Assembly: GCF_040365005.1 (NCBI RefSeq)
Contig: NZ_BAABWV010000001.1
Location: forward strand, 62,001 to 126,000
Length of the DNA stretch: 64,000 bases
Reading direction: 5' to 3'
Origin: Antarcticimicrobium sp040365005
GTDB lineage: Bacteria > Pseudomonadota > Alphaproteobacteria > Rhodobacterales > Rhodobacteraceae
The notes beneath the pieces are model-generated. The model ran no database searches. It was not told where the DNA came from and saw only the letters and a program-made list of their open reading frames with translations. The position numbers were made by a program, and so were the translations under genes. Below, one piece after another: positions 25,836 through 34,122 of the stretch; the stretch's first letter is position 1, and each line of letters starts with the position of its first letter.

Positions 25836-26483
25836 ATGCTGCTGACGATAGACCACGTGCAAAAGACCTACCCGGGCGCGCGCCCGGTGCTGCAGGGTGT
25901 GTCCCTGACGCTGGACGCGGGGCAGACGCTGGCGCTGACTGGCGAAAGCGGCAGCGGCAAGAGCACGCTGTTGCATCTTGCCGGCGCGCTCGACGGCTTC
26001 GACGCGGGCGAGATCACGCTCGCCGGAACGCCACTGTCGCGGCTGGATGACAGCGCCCGCGCGGCGCTGCGGCGCAAGCGGGTCGCGCTGGTGTTCCAGC
26101 AATTCAACCTGATCCCCTCGCTGACCGTGGCGCAGAACCTGGCCTTTCACGCTCGGTTGGCGGGGCGCCTTGACCCGGATTGGATCGGCGAGTTGACCGA
26201 ACGGCTCGGGCTGGCGGACCTGACCGCGCGCTATCCCGAACAACTCTCTGGCGGGCAGCAACAGCGGGTGGCCATCGGACGCGCGCTGGCGGCGCGCCCG
26301 GCCCTGTTGTTGGCAGACGAACCCACCGGAAACCTTGACGAGACCGCCAGCAACGCGGTGATGGACCTGATGCTGGAACTGGTACGCGCCAGCGGCACCG
26401 CCCTGTTCCTCGTCACCCATTCCGACCGCATCGCCGCGCGGCTGGACGCCCGCGCGCACCTGAGCCACGGGCGAATCGCATGA
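25836..26483 (+). CDS. LolD/MacB-type ABC transporter ATP-binding protein (AttE-like)
   Basis: A 215-residue ATPase of the lipoprotein-release/MacB group. Walker A GESGSGKS, signature LSGGQQQRVAIGRAL, Walker B LLADEPTGNLDE and H-loop VTHSD are all present. The start at 25836 has GAGG six bases upstream and gives the usual length; an ATG at 25806 lacks a site. Its stop overlaps the permease start by four bases. The three-gene set with an FtsX-type permease and a lipocalin-like protein matches Agrobacterium AttE-AttFG-AttH in layout. Confidence 0.85.
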   Translation: MLLTIDHVQKTYPGARPVLQGVSLTLDAGQTLALTGESGSGKSTLLHLAGALDGFDAGEITLAGTPLSRLDDSARAALRRKRVALVFQQFNLIPSLTVAQNLAFHARLAGRLDPDWIGELTERLGLADLTARYPEQLSGGQQQRVAIGRALAARPALLLADEPTGNLDETASNAVMDLMLELVRASGTALFLVTHSDRIAARLDARAHLSHGRIA

Positions 26484-28894
26484 TCGGCGCCGCCCTCCTG
26501 GCGCTGGCGTCACACTGGCGGCGGCATCCGTTGCAATTGGCAACGCTGCTGGCCGGGCTGGCACTGGCCACCGCGCTGTGGTCGGCGGTGCAAGCGATCA
26601 ATGCCGAGGCGCGCGCCAGCTACGCCCGCGCGACAGCTCAGATCGGCAGTGGCGCGCTTGATGTGCTGGAGGCCCCCGGCGGTCCGATCCCGCTGGCACG
26701 TTACGTGGCGCTGCGGCGTGCCGGATGGCAGCTGTCCCCGGTGCTGGAGGGGCGTGCCCGGCTGGGCGAGTTGCGGGTTACGGTGCTGGGCCTCGATCCG
26801 GTTACCCATCCACCCCTGCCCGCCTTTGCCGCCACGATGGAGCGCGATTCTGCAACGCTGGGCCGGATGCTGGCGCAGGGCGGCGTGCTGTTCGCCCCGC
26901 CCGAGGTGGCGGCTGCCCTGGCCGATGTGCCCGGCCTGCCCGAAATTCGGGTCAGCGACAGCGTCCCACCCGGCATGGTCATGACCGACATCGGGGTTGC
27001 CGAACGGCTGCTGGCACGGCCCGGCCAGATCGACCGGCTGCTGATCCTGTCAGACCAGCCGCCCGGGTTGACCCCGCTGGCGGACCTTGCCCCCGAGTTG
27101 CAACGCCGGGCCTCGCGCGCCGGCACAGATACCGCGCGGCTGACCGACAGTTTCCACCTGAACCTTACCGCCTTCGGGCTGCTGTCCTTCGCTGTCGGGC
27201 TGTTCATCGTGCATGGCACCGTCGGCCTCGCCTTCGAGCAGCGACGCGGCATGGTCCGCACCCTGCGCGCGCTGGGGCTGCCGCTGCGGCTGCTCACGAC
27301 GCTGATGCTGGGCGAGTTGCTGGTCCTGGCGCTGATCGGCGGCGGGCTAGGGTTGGTCCTTGGCTACCTCGTGGCCGCCGCGCTACTGCCCGACGTGGCC
27401 GCCACCCTGCGCGGGCTTTACGGCGCGCCGGTGGCCGGCGGGCTGTCGCTGCGCCCGTCCTGGGTGATGGGCGGGCTGGCGATGGCGCTGGCCGGAACCG
27501 GGGTGGCCAGCGCCCAGGCGCTGTGGCGGATGGTGCACATGCCGCTGCTCTCGGCACCGGGATTGCAGGCCTGGGCGCAGCGCGCCGCGCGGGGCGAGCG
27601 GCGCATGGCGCTGGCTGGGCTGGGCCTGATCGGCGCCGGGGGCGCGGCGCTCGTCCTGGTGCCGGGGCTGGTCGGCGGCTTTGCCCTGATCGCGGGTCTG
27701 ATGCTGGGCGCGGCGCTGCTGCTTCCGCCGGTGCTGGCACTGGTCCTGCACCTCGGGCGGCGCTTGGCGCGCGGGCCGGTGGGCGACTGGCTCTGGGCCG
27801 ATACGCGGGCACAGCTTCCCGGGATCGGGCTGGCATTGATGGCGCTTCTGCTGGCACTGGCGGCCAATGTCGGCGTCGGCACCATGGTCTCCAGCTTTCG
27901 CCTCACCTTCACCGGCTGGCTCGATCAGCGGCTGGTGTCCGAACTCTACCTGACCGCCCGAGATGATGAACAGGGGGCCGAGATCGCCCGCTGGCTGGTC
28001 CCGCGCAGCGAGGCGGTGCTGCCGATCCGCTCGGCCGAGTTCACCGTCGCGGGCGGGCCGGTCACCGTCTATGGCGTGGTCGATCACCCCACCTACAGCG
28101 AGAACTGGCCGCTGCTGGAGCAGGCCCCGAACGCCTGGGGCCGGGTGAACGCCGGCGCGGCGGTCTTCATCAACGAACAACTGGCACGGCGCCTCGGCCA
28201 GTGGTCCGGCGACAGCGTGCAACTGGCCCCCGGCTGGACCCTGCCGATCGCCGGGGTCTATTCCGATTACGGCAACCCCACCGGACAGGCCATCGTCGCG
28301 CTGCCTGCGCTCCTGTCCCACGCCAGCGCGGTGCCCAACCGCCGGTTCGGCGTGCGTGTGGCCCCCGATACGGTGCCGGGGCTGATCGCCGCGCTGCAGG
28401 AGGACTTCGACCTGCCCGCCTCGGCCCTGATCGATCAGGCCGGACTCAAGGCGCAATCCTTGGCCGTCTTCGACAAGACCTTCGTGGTGACCGGCGCGCT
28501 GAACCTGCTGACACTGGGCGTGGCCGGCTTCGCGATCCTCACCAGCCTGCTGACCCTGTGGTCGCTACGCCTGCCGCAACTGGCCCCGGTCTGGGCGCTG
28601 GGGCTAACGCGCGGTACGCTGGCGCGGCTGGACCTGGGGCGCAGCTTGCTTCTGGCGGCCTTCACCGCGCTCTTGGCGCTGCCGCTGGGGCTGGCGCTGG
28701 CCTGGGTGTTGCTGGCGGTGATCAACGTGCAGGCCTTTGGATGGCGGCTGCCGATGTACCTGTTTCCCGCCGACTGGCTGCGGCTCTTTGGCCTGGCGCT
28801 GCTGGCCGCGGGGCTGGCCGCCGCCATTCCGGCGCGGCGGCTCTATCGCCTGCCGCCCTCGGAGCTGCTCAAGGTGTTTGCCAATGCGCGCTAG
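26480..28894 (+). CDS. FtsX-type ABC transporter permease (AttFG-like)
   Basis: An 804-residue inner-membrane protein with two FtsX permease domains in one chain. One N-terminal helix is followed by a large periplasmic region, a helix block near residues 230-330, a central helix block around 370-470, a second periplasmic domain (about 480-670) and a C-terminal helix block ending RRLYRLPPSELLKVF. This duplicated layout is that of lipoprotein- or glycolipid-handling exporters. It overlaps the ATPase gene by 4 bases and the AttH-like gene by 11. Confidence 0.83.
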   Translation: MIGAALLALASHWRRHPLQLATLLAGLALATALWSAVQAINAEARASYARATAQIGSGALDVLEAPGGPIPLARYVALRRAGWQLSPVLEGRARLGELRVTVLGLDPVTHPPLPAFAATMERDSATLGRMLAQGGVLFAPPEVAAALADVPGLPEIRVSDSVPPGMVMTDIGVAERLLARPGQIDRLLILSDQPPGLTPLADLAPELQRRASRAGTDTARLTDSFHLNLTAFGLLSFAVGLFIVHGTVGLAFEQRRGMVRTLRALGLPLRLLTTLMLGELLVLALIGGGLGLVLGYLVAAALLPDVAATLRGLYGAPVAGGLSLRPSWVMGGLAMALAGTGVASAQALWRMVHMPLLSAPGLQAWAQRAARGERRMALAGLGLIGAGGAALVLVPGLVGGFALIAGLMLGAALLLPPVLALVLHLGRRLARGPVGDWLWADTRAQLPGIGLALMALLLALAANVGVGTMVSSFRLTFTGWLDQRLVSELYLTARDDEQGAEIARWLVPRSEAVLPIRSAEFTVAGGPVTVYGVVDHPTYSENWPLLEQAPNAWGRVNAGAAVFINEQLARRLGQWSGDSVQLAPGWTLPIAGVYSDYGNPTGQAIVALPALLSHASAVPNRRFGVRVAPDTVPGLIAALQEDFDLPASALIDQAGLKAQSLAVFDKTFVVTGALNLLTLGVAGFAILTSLLTLWSLRLPQLAPVWALGLTRGTLARLDLGRSLLLAAFTALLALPLGLALAWVLLAVINVQAFGWRLPMYLFPADWLRLFGLALLAAGLAAAIPARRLYRLPPSELLKVFANAR

Positions 28895-29927
28895 ACTGGC
28901 CCTCCTGCTGATCCTGCTCGCCGCCCTGCCCGCCTATGGCCAGGGCTATGCCGGGCTGGGCAGCACCGCCTCCGAGGGGTTCGCCAACCCCGACCCGAAC
29001 ACCCGCCTGCATTTCCCGCGCGATCACGGGCCCCATCCCGATTTCCGCATCGAGTGGTGGTATCTCACCGCCAATCTCACCGGACCGGACGGCACCGACT
29101 ACGGCGTGCAGTGGACGCTGTTCCGCTCGGCCCTCGCCCCGGGCGAGGCGGCGGGATGGGCCAGCCCGCAGATCTGGATGGGCCACGCCGCCGCCACCAC
29201 GCCGGAAAACCACTATTTCGCCGAGCGACTGGCGCGCGGTGGGATCGGTCAGGCCGGGGTGCGCGCCACCCCCTTCCGCGCCTGGATCGACGATTGGCAG
29301 ATGGCCGGCGCGGATTTCGACAGCCTGCGTCTCACGGCGCTGGGGGCCGAGTTCGCCTACGACCTGAACCTCACCGCCGAGGGGCCGCTGGTGCTGCACG
29401 GGGTGAACGGGTATTCGGTGAAATCCGCCGACGGGCAGGCCAGCCATTACTACTCGCAACCGCACTACCGGATCACCGGCACGCTCACCCTGCCCTCCGG
29501 CCCGGTCGCGGTCACCGGTCAGGGCTGGCTCGACCGGGAATGGTCGTCGCAGCCGCTGGCCGCCGATCAGAGCGGCTGGGACTGGTTTTCGCTCACCTTC
29601 GACAGCGGCGCGCGCCTGATGGGGTTCCGGCTGCGCGGGGCGCGCGGCGATTTCACCTCCGGCACCTGGATCGACGCCGAGGGAAACGCCACACCGCTTG
29701 CGTCCGGCGCGTTCCGGGCCGCCCCCCTGGACGAGACCCCCGTCGCCGGCCGCGACGTGCCGGTGCGTTGGCGCGTCACCCTGCCCGACCGCGGCGTCGA
29801 CGTGGAGGTCGCGGCCCTCAACCCGCAAAGCTGGATGGGCACGAGCTTCCCCTATTGGGAAGGACCGGTGCGCGTCTCCTGCAGCCACCCGGGGCGCGGC
29901 TATCTCGAAATGACCGGCTACGAGTGA
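28884..29927 (+). CDS. AttH/CrtC-like lipocalin-domain secreted protein
   Basis: A 347-residue exported protein with a signal peptide ending PAYGQG. The mature part matches the AttH/CrtC (hydroxyneurosporene synthase-like) double lipocalin fold: HFPRDHGPHPDFRIEWWYLTANL, VQWTLFRSAL, GWLDREWSSQPL and DWFSLTFDSGARLMGFRLR. Its start overlaps the permease gene by 11 bases, so it belongs to that module. Binding of a lipid-like ligand delivered by the ABC module is an inference. Carotenoid hydration is unlikely given the signal peptide and setting. Confidence 0.83.
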   Translation: MRARLALLLILLAALPAYGQGYAGLGSTASEGFANPDPNTRLHFPRDHGPHPDFRIEWWYLTANLTGPDGTDYGVQWTLFRSALAPGEAAGWASPQIWMGHAAATTPENHYFAERLARGGIGQAGVRATPFRAWIDDWQMAGADFDSLRLTALGAEFAYDLNLTAEGPLVLHGVNGYSVKSADGQASHYYSQPHYRITGTLTLPSGPVAVTGQGWLDREWSSQPLAADQSGWDWFSLTFDSGARLMGFRLRGARGDFTSGTWIDAEGNATPLASGAFRAAPLDETPVAGRDVPVRWRVTLPDRGVDVEVAALNPQSWMGTSFPYWEGPVRVSCSHPGRGYLEMTGYE

Positions 29928-29934
29928 CCCCGCC

Positions 29935-30993
29935 TCAGCGTGGAAACACCAGCCCGTCCATCAACTTGCGCGCGCTGCGCAGGATGCCGGCACTCTCCAC
30001 CGCGCCTGCCGCGTCCAGCGTGGCGACCACGGTCATCTCTCCGGTCGGATGCTCCACCGCCATGTTGCGCTGACCGCCCACGCCGGTCTCGGCGAGCGCA
30101 TGGGCCGGCGTGCCCTCGATCAGGCAGGCGGTGGCGACGCTGACCGCGCCCAGCACCCCGATCGCCTTGTGGCAGCGATGCGGAATGAAGGTGCGGGTGG
30201 AAATCGCCCCGCCGTCGCGCGGCGCACTCACCATGGTCATCTTGGGCACCGACTTGTCGGTGACATCGCCCAGGTTCATCATCGGGCCACAGGCCAGCCG
30301 GATCGCCTCCAGACGCGCCCGCAGATCCGCATTCGCCTCGAGTTCTTCGGGGGGCTCGTCGCCGCTGATCCCCATGTCGGTGGCGCGCAACACCACGCAG
30401 GGCATACCGTTGTCGATCAGGGTGACCTCTACCCCCTCGATCACGTCCACCGCGTTGCCCGTGGGCAGCAGCGCGCCGCAGCTTGATCCGGCGGTATCGC
30501 GGAACACGATCGGCACCGGGGCCGAGGGGCCCGGCACCCCGTCGATCCGCGCCGCACCCGCATAGGAGACCGCGCCGCCGGGCGTCTGCACCCGCGCCTG
30601 CGCCACCTGCCCGGTGTTCTCCATGAAGATCGTCACCGGCGTCTCGCCATCCTGCGCCGCAACCAGACCGCGCTCGATGGCAAAGGGACCGACCCCGGCC
30701 AGGATGTTGCCGCAGTTCTGCGCATCGGTGACCAGCGGCCGATCGACGAAGACCTGCAGAAAAAGGTAATCCACATCGACGCCGGGCCGCTCCGAGCGTT
30801 TGACCACTGCCACCTTGGAGGTCAGCGGATCACCGCCGCCCATGCCGTCGATCTGGCGCGGATCGGGGCTGCCCATGATCTCCAGCAGCGCGGCATCGCG
30901 CGCCGCCACGTCCTGCGGCAGGTCATCGGCCAGGAAATACCCCCCCTTCGAGGTGCCGCCCCGCATCCACATGCAGCGTATTCCGTCGCTCAT
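29935..30993 (-). CDS. galD: 4-oxalomesaconate tautomerase (PrpF family)
   Basis: A 352-residue PrpF-family isomerase. The opening RCMWMRGGTSKGGYF, MGGGDPLTSKVAVV, TDAQNCGNILAGVGPFAIE and CHKAIGVLGAVSVA match GalD/LigU enzymes, which convert the keto and enol forms of 4-oxalomesaconate in the gallate/protocatechuate 4,5-cleavage pathway. The assignment rests on the family plus the linked galC and galB genes. The start at 30993 follows GTGGAG; earlier in-frame starts would add no conserved sequence. Last of three genes read leftwards. Confidence 0.83.
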   Translation of the reverse strand: MSDGIRCMWMRGGTSKGGYFLADDLPQDVAARDAALLEIMGSPDPRQIDGMGGGDPLTSKVAVVKRSERPGVDVDYLFLQVFVDRPLVTDAQNCGNILAGVGPFAIERGLVAAQDGETPVTIFMENTGQVAQARVQTPGGAVSYAGAARIDGVPGPSAPVPIVFRDTAGSSCGALLPTGNAVDVIEGVEVTLIDNGMPCVVLRATDMGISGDEPPEELEANADLRARLEAIRLACGPMMNLGDVTDKSVPKMTMVSAPRDGGAISTRTFIPHRCHKAIGVLGAVSVATACLIEGTPAHALAETGVGGQRNMAVEHPTGEMTVVATLDAAGAVESAGILRSARKLMDGLVFPR

Positions 30994-31026
30994 CTCCACG
31001 CCCCTGCTTCTTCTCTTTTGAAATAC

Positions 31027-31078
31027 TCCCGGGGGGCCGCAGCTTGCTGCGGCGGGGCAGAGCCCCATTGCCCCGGGA
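31027..31078. repeat. compact palindromic element between galC and galD
   Basis: An outer 8-bp stem TCCCGGGG/CCCCGGGA (31027-31034 with 31071-31078) encloses two hairpins: GCCGCAGC/GCTGCGGC (31036-31043 with 31046-31053) and GGGGC/GCCCC (31054-31058 with 31062-31066). It begins right at the galC stop and could fold in RNA into a three-way junction that alters galD expression or protects upstream mRNA. Confidence 0.6.
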
Positions 31079-31771
31079 TCAGACGTATTTCAGCCCCTTC
31101 TCGGCCAGCCGATCGCGCATCTTGTAGATGTCTAGGCCAAGCTCCCCGGCCTCGAAACGGGCACGCTTCTCGGCCTCGAGGGCCTCGCGCGCGCGCGCCT
31201 TCTCCAGCACCGTTTCGGCTTCCTCGCGGCGCACCACGCAGACGCCGTCGTCATCGGCGACGATGATGTCGCCCGCGTTGACCAGTTCTCCGGCACAGAC
31301 CACCGGCACGTTGACCGAGCCCAGGGTTTCCTTGATCGTGCCCTGCGCGAACACCGCCTTGGACCAGACCGGGAACTGCATCTCGGTCAGGTCGCGCACA
31401 TCGCGCACACCGGCGTCGATGATCAGCCCGCGACAGCCGCGATGCTGCGCCGAGGTCGCCAGCAGATCGCCGAAATAGCCCGCCTCCGACGGCGAGGTCG
31501 GCGCCAGCACCAGCATGTCGCCGTCTCGGATCTGTTCGATCGCCACATGGATCATCCAGTTGTCGCAGGGCGGCGCCGAGATCGTCACCGCGCTGGCCGC
31601 CAGCCGGGCACCGGAATAGATCGGCCGCATGTAGCTGGCCAGAAGCCCCTTGCGCCCCTGTGCCTCGTGCACGGTGGCCACGCCGCATTGGCCCAGACCC
31701 GCGATCACCTCCGGGTCGGCGCGTTCGATATTTTGCACCACCACGCCCTGTGTTCCCACCGGATAGCTCAT
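31079..31771 (-). CDS. galC: 4-carboxy-4-hydroxy-2-oxoadipate aldolase (RraA-like)
   Basis: A 230-residue enzyme of the HMG/CHA aldolase-RraA family. PIYSGARLAASAVTI, the Glu/Asp-rich SEAGYFGDLLATSAQHRG and GLIIDAGVRDVRDL with its substrate-binding Arg and metal-site Asp are typical. It would split 4-carboxy-4-hydroxy-2-oxoadipate to pyruvate and oxaloacetate. The start overlaps the galB stop by four bases (ATGA). The C-terminal 45 residues form a charged helix, as in GalC/LigK. Confidence 0.85.
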   Translation of the reverse strand: MSYPVGTQGVVVQNIERADPEVIAGLGQCGVATVHEAQGRKGLLASYMRPIYSGARLAASAVTISAPPCDNWMIHVAIEQIRDGDMLVLAPTSPSEAGYFGDLLATSAQHRGCRGLIIDAGVRDVRDLTEMQFPVWSKAVFAQGTIKETLGSVNVPVVCAGELVNAGDIIVADDDGVCVVRREEAETVLEKARAREALEAEKRARFEAGELGLDIYKMRDRLAEKGLKYV

Positions 31772-32505
31772 GCCAATTCGTCCACGGTCTGGGGAAAGAT
31801 CATCTCGAAGCCTTCGGCATATTCCGCCTTGCGCCCGCCAGCCATGCCGCCGGAGTTGCGCCGGAAATGGTTGCCGCGGTTCTCGGCCACGTTGGTATAG
31901 AAATCCCACAGGTGCTCCTGCCCCTGCATGCATTCGATCGCCGCGCGCTTCTTGTCCCAGACCGGGGTGATGTCGAGGAAGACGTTGGGCTTCCAACCCA
32001 TCTGCTCGGTCTGGTGCGGCTCGAACAGATAAAGCTGCGGCGCGCCCAGCACCTTCTGCCCGGGGTTGTGGCCCCAGGCTTGCGCGATCATCCGGCACTC
32101 CAGCGCGAATTGCGTCGTGTTCATGTGGTCGGTGTTATAGGGATCCCACTTGGAATGGCTCATCATCCACTTGGGCTGCACCTCGCGGATGATGTCGACC
32201 ATCTGGTCCTGCGCGTCGCGATCCAGCCGCAGCGGGTAGTCGCCCAGGTCGAGAAAGCGGATATCCTTGACGCCAAGCGCGGCGGCGGCGTTGCTGGCCT
32301 CTTCCCGGCGCGCGTCCTTCACCCGCTCCAGCGTCATGCCCTCCTGCTTCCACAGCTTGGCGCTCTCGCCGCGTTCCCCGAACGAGAGGCAGGCCACGGT
32401 GACCTCGTATCCCCGTTCCTGGTGCAGGGCGATCGCGCCGCCACAGCGCCAGACGAAATCGGCGGCATGGGCACTGATCACCAGTGCGGTTTTCTTGTCG
32501 GACAT
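31768..32505 (-). CDS. galB: 4-oxalomesaconate hydratase (PIG-L family, GalB type)
   Basis: A 245-residue zinc-dependent PIG-L/LmbE-fold protein. The metal motif appears as SAHAADFVWRCGGAIALH near residue 12, with a second site in YNTDHMNTTQ near residue 125. GalB of Pseudomonas putida is the PIG-L-type 4-oxalomesaconate hydratase, and this protein shares its opening and its linkage to galC and galD. GGGAGG lies upstream of the start. It is the first gene of the operon. The ring-cleaving dioxygenase is not in the window. Confidence 0.83.
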   Translation of the reverse strand: MSDKKTALVISAHAADFVWRCGGAIALHQERGYEVTVACLSFGERGESAKLWKQEGMTLERVKDARREEASNAAAALGVKDIRFLDLGDYPLRLDRDAQDQMVDIIREVQPKWMMSHSKWDPYNTDHMNTTQFALECRMIAQAWGHNPGQKVLGAPQLYLFEPHQTEQMGWKPNVFLDITPVWDKKRAAIECMQGQEHLWDFYTNVAENRGNHFRRNSGGMAGGRKAEYAEGFEMIFPQTVDELA

Positions 32506-32811
32506 GGGGCTCCCTCCCGGCGCGTTTCATGGTCGCTTCTGGTTAGGGTGGGATCCGGGGCTTGACCATTTCATTTACCATGCCCGTCGATAAGTTTTAT
32601 CTATAGGAGGCGACAATCCCGGGATTTCCGCACAGGGTCACGGGGCGCCCCGAGCAAAGCCATGCATCTGGTGCAGCCCTGCCTTTCGACACGCAAGTCA
32701 TGGGTTTTCGTCCAAACTTCAAATGTTACATTGAACCAGAATGACCAGGGCCATCCTGGCCCGAATGCGCCCCGACGGTGTCCGGCCCGGGGCCGTCACG
32801 AAGGAGCGTAC
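32506..32811. other. intergenic region upstream of gal operon
   Basis: A 306-base gap between galB (left-reading) and a dehydrogenase-like gene (right-reading). It contains a LysR-type operator candidate and an unused AGGAGG (separate entry). The remainder up to 32811 must hold the promoter of the dehydrogenase gene. I see no credible coding frame here. Confidence 0.5.
32589..32610. promoter_or_regulatory. candidate LysR-type operator and orphan ribosome site
   Basis: GATAAGTTTTATC (32589-32601) is an inverted repeat GATAA/TTATC with a three-base spacer, fitting the T-N11-A style of LysR-family operators. It lies 84 bases upstream of galB. Right beside it on the plus strand, AGGAGG (32605-32610) has no start codon at a useful distance. 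LysR genes often sit divergent from their targets; none is present here. Confidence 0.35.
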
Positions 32812-33567
32812 ATGTCCCGCATCGGCTTTATCGGCACCGGCCACATCGCCGCCCCCATGGCGCGGTTCCTGGCGCGAACCGGCCACGACATCCTTGTGTC
32901 CGACCGCAACGTCGACGTGGCCGCAACGCTGGAGGCGGTTTGCGGCGCGACCGTCGCGCCCAACCAGGCGGTCTTGGACTGCGCCGACATCGTGTTTCTC
33001 TGCCTGCGCCCGCATGTCGCCGAAGAGGTGCTCTCCGGGCTCACGTTCCGGCCCGAACAGCGTGTCGCCTCGGTCATGGCCGGCGTGTCGCTGGCGGACC
33101 TGCAGCGTCTCTGTGCACCGGCCCTCGACATCACCCGGACCATCCCGCTGGGCTTTCTCGAACAGGGCGGATGCCCGCTGGCGGCCTTTCCCGACACCGA
33201 TCTGATCGACCGGCTGTTCGCGCCCGAGAACCCGGTGATCCCGGTGCCGGACGAGCGTGCCCTTTCGATGCATTTCGCCATCTGCGCGATGGTGCCGGGG
33301 CTGCTCGACCTGATCGCGACCGGGGCCGACTGGCTGGGGGCGGAAACCGGCGACCCGGAGATGGCCGAGTTCTATGCCACGCAACTGGTCTCGGGGTTCC
33401 TCGCCGCGATGGGGCGCACCCCCGGATCGCTCGCGCAGGAACGCGACGCGCTGGCGACCGAGGGCACGATCAGCCTGCAGATGACGCGGGCGCTGAAATC
33501 CGGCGGCGCGCATGAGGCGTTGCGCGCGGCCCTGGACCAGATCGGCGCGACCCTGACCAGGGATTAG
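32812..33567 (+). CDS. NAD(P)-binding reductase, ProC/6-phosphogluconate dehydrogenase-like
   Basis: A 251-residue protein with an N-terminal Rossmann domain (RIGFIGTGHIAAPMARFLA; SDRNVDV) and a helical C-terminal half. The pattern CADIVFLCLRPHVAEEVL and ITRTIPLGFLEQGGCPLAAFP resembles pyrroline-5-carboxylate reductases, but it is not a standard ProC and substrate residues cannot be assigned. AAGGAG is well placed before the start at 32812. It may be transcribed with the ACP-like gene 300 bases further on. Confidence 0.75.
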   Translation: MSRIGFIGTGHIAAPMARFLARTGHDILVSDRNVDVAATLEAVCGATVAPNQAVLDCADIVFLCLRPHVAEEVLSGLTFRPEQRVASVMAGVSLADLQRLCAPALDITRTIPLGFLEQGGCPLAAFPDTDLIDRLFAPENPVIPVPDERALSMHFAICAMVPGLLDLIATGADWLGAETGDPEMAEFYATQLVSGFLAAMGRTPGSLAQERDALATEGTISLQMTRALKSGGAHEALRAALDQIGATLTRD

Positions 33568-33864
33568 CGATCCGCCCCGTCAAGCCGCGTGCCTCGGGAA
33601 ACAGCATCACGAACATGACTGACGTCCATGGACAGGCGGTGAGCGGATGGTTGCTCCGGCGCAGACGCGGCGTTCATTTTTCCGCCACGGGCTGCCCGTG
33701 TGGGGGGCTGTACGCCGCAGAACCGTCGATGGACGCTTGACGGACCGGTGATCCCGAGGCAGGTGATAATGGTGACCCTGTGCAGATCACTGGGGTGTTG
33801 ATGACTTTGTCGTAGTGGATTTTTTGAATATGTTTGAAGCGCTTACTGGTCATTCGGAGCGGCC
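33568..33864. other. intergenic region
   Basis: A 297-base gap before the ACP-like gene. Its right end (about 33770-33850) is AT-rich compared with the genome and probably carries that gene's promoter. No coding frame with a ribosome site or terminator hairpin is evident. Confidence 0.45.
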
Positions 33865-34122
33865 ATGACACCTGAAGCGATCCGCAAGAGCTACCTGGAA
33901 GAGCTCGTCACCGTCGCGCCGGATCTCGATCCGCAGACGGTTGGCGACAACGATCACATCCAGACCGATCTCGAACTGGACACCACGAATGTCCTCGACC
34001 TGGTGACAGCCCTGCAGGACCGGTTGGGCGTGATCATCCCCGAGGTCGATTACCCGGCGATCGCCACACCCGCGCTGGCGGTGGCGTATCTGGCGCAGGC
34101 GATCGGCCGCAAGGGCGGCTAA
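33865..34122 (+). CDS. acyl-carrier-like protein lacking the phosphopantetheine serine
   Basis: An 85-residue protein with the helical ACP pattern: IRKSYLEELVTVAPDLDP at the start, the helix-2 region LELDTTNVLDLVTALQDRLGV and the helix-3/4 part PEVDYPAIATPALAVAYLAQAIG. Where ACPs have D-S-L/M, this has D-T-T (Thr40), read directly from codons gac acc acg. Phosphopantetheinyl transferases modify Ser, so the protein is probably not a normal carrier. GGAG precedes the start. Its stop overlaps a convergent amidohydrolase gene by four bases. No synthetase or transferase gene adjoins it. Confidence 0.8.
   Translation: MTPEAIRKSYLEELVTVAPDLDPQTVGDNDHIQTDLELDTTNVLDLVTALQDRLGVIIPEVDYPAIATPALAVAYLAQAIGRKGG

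Noticed and set aside
28884..29927. Carotenoid 1,2-hydratase (CrtC) function
   Set aside because: The fold matches, but the signal peptide and ABC-module context point to an AttH-like secreted protein; no other carotenoid gene is near.
33674..33871. A 65-codon minus-strand frame in the gap before the ACP-like gene
   Set aside because: No ribosome site or conserved-looking sequence.
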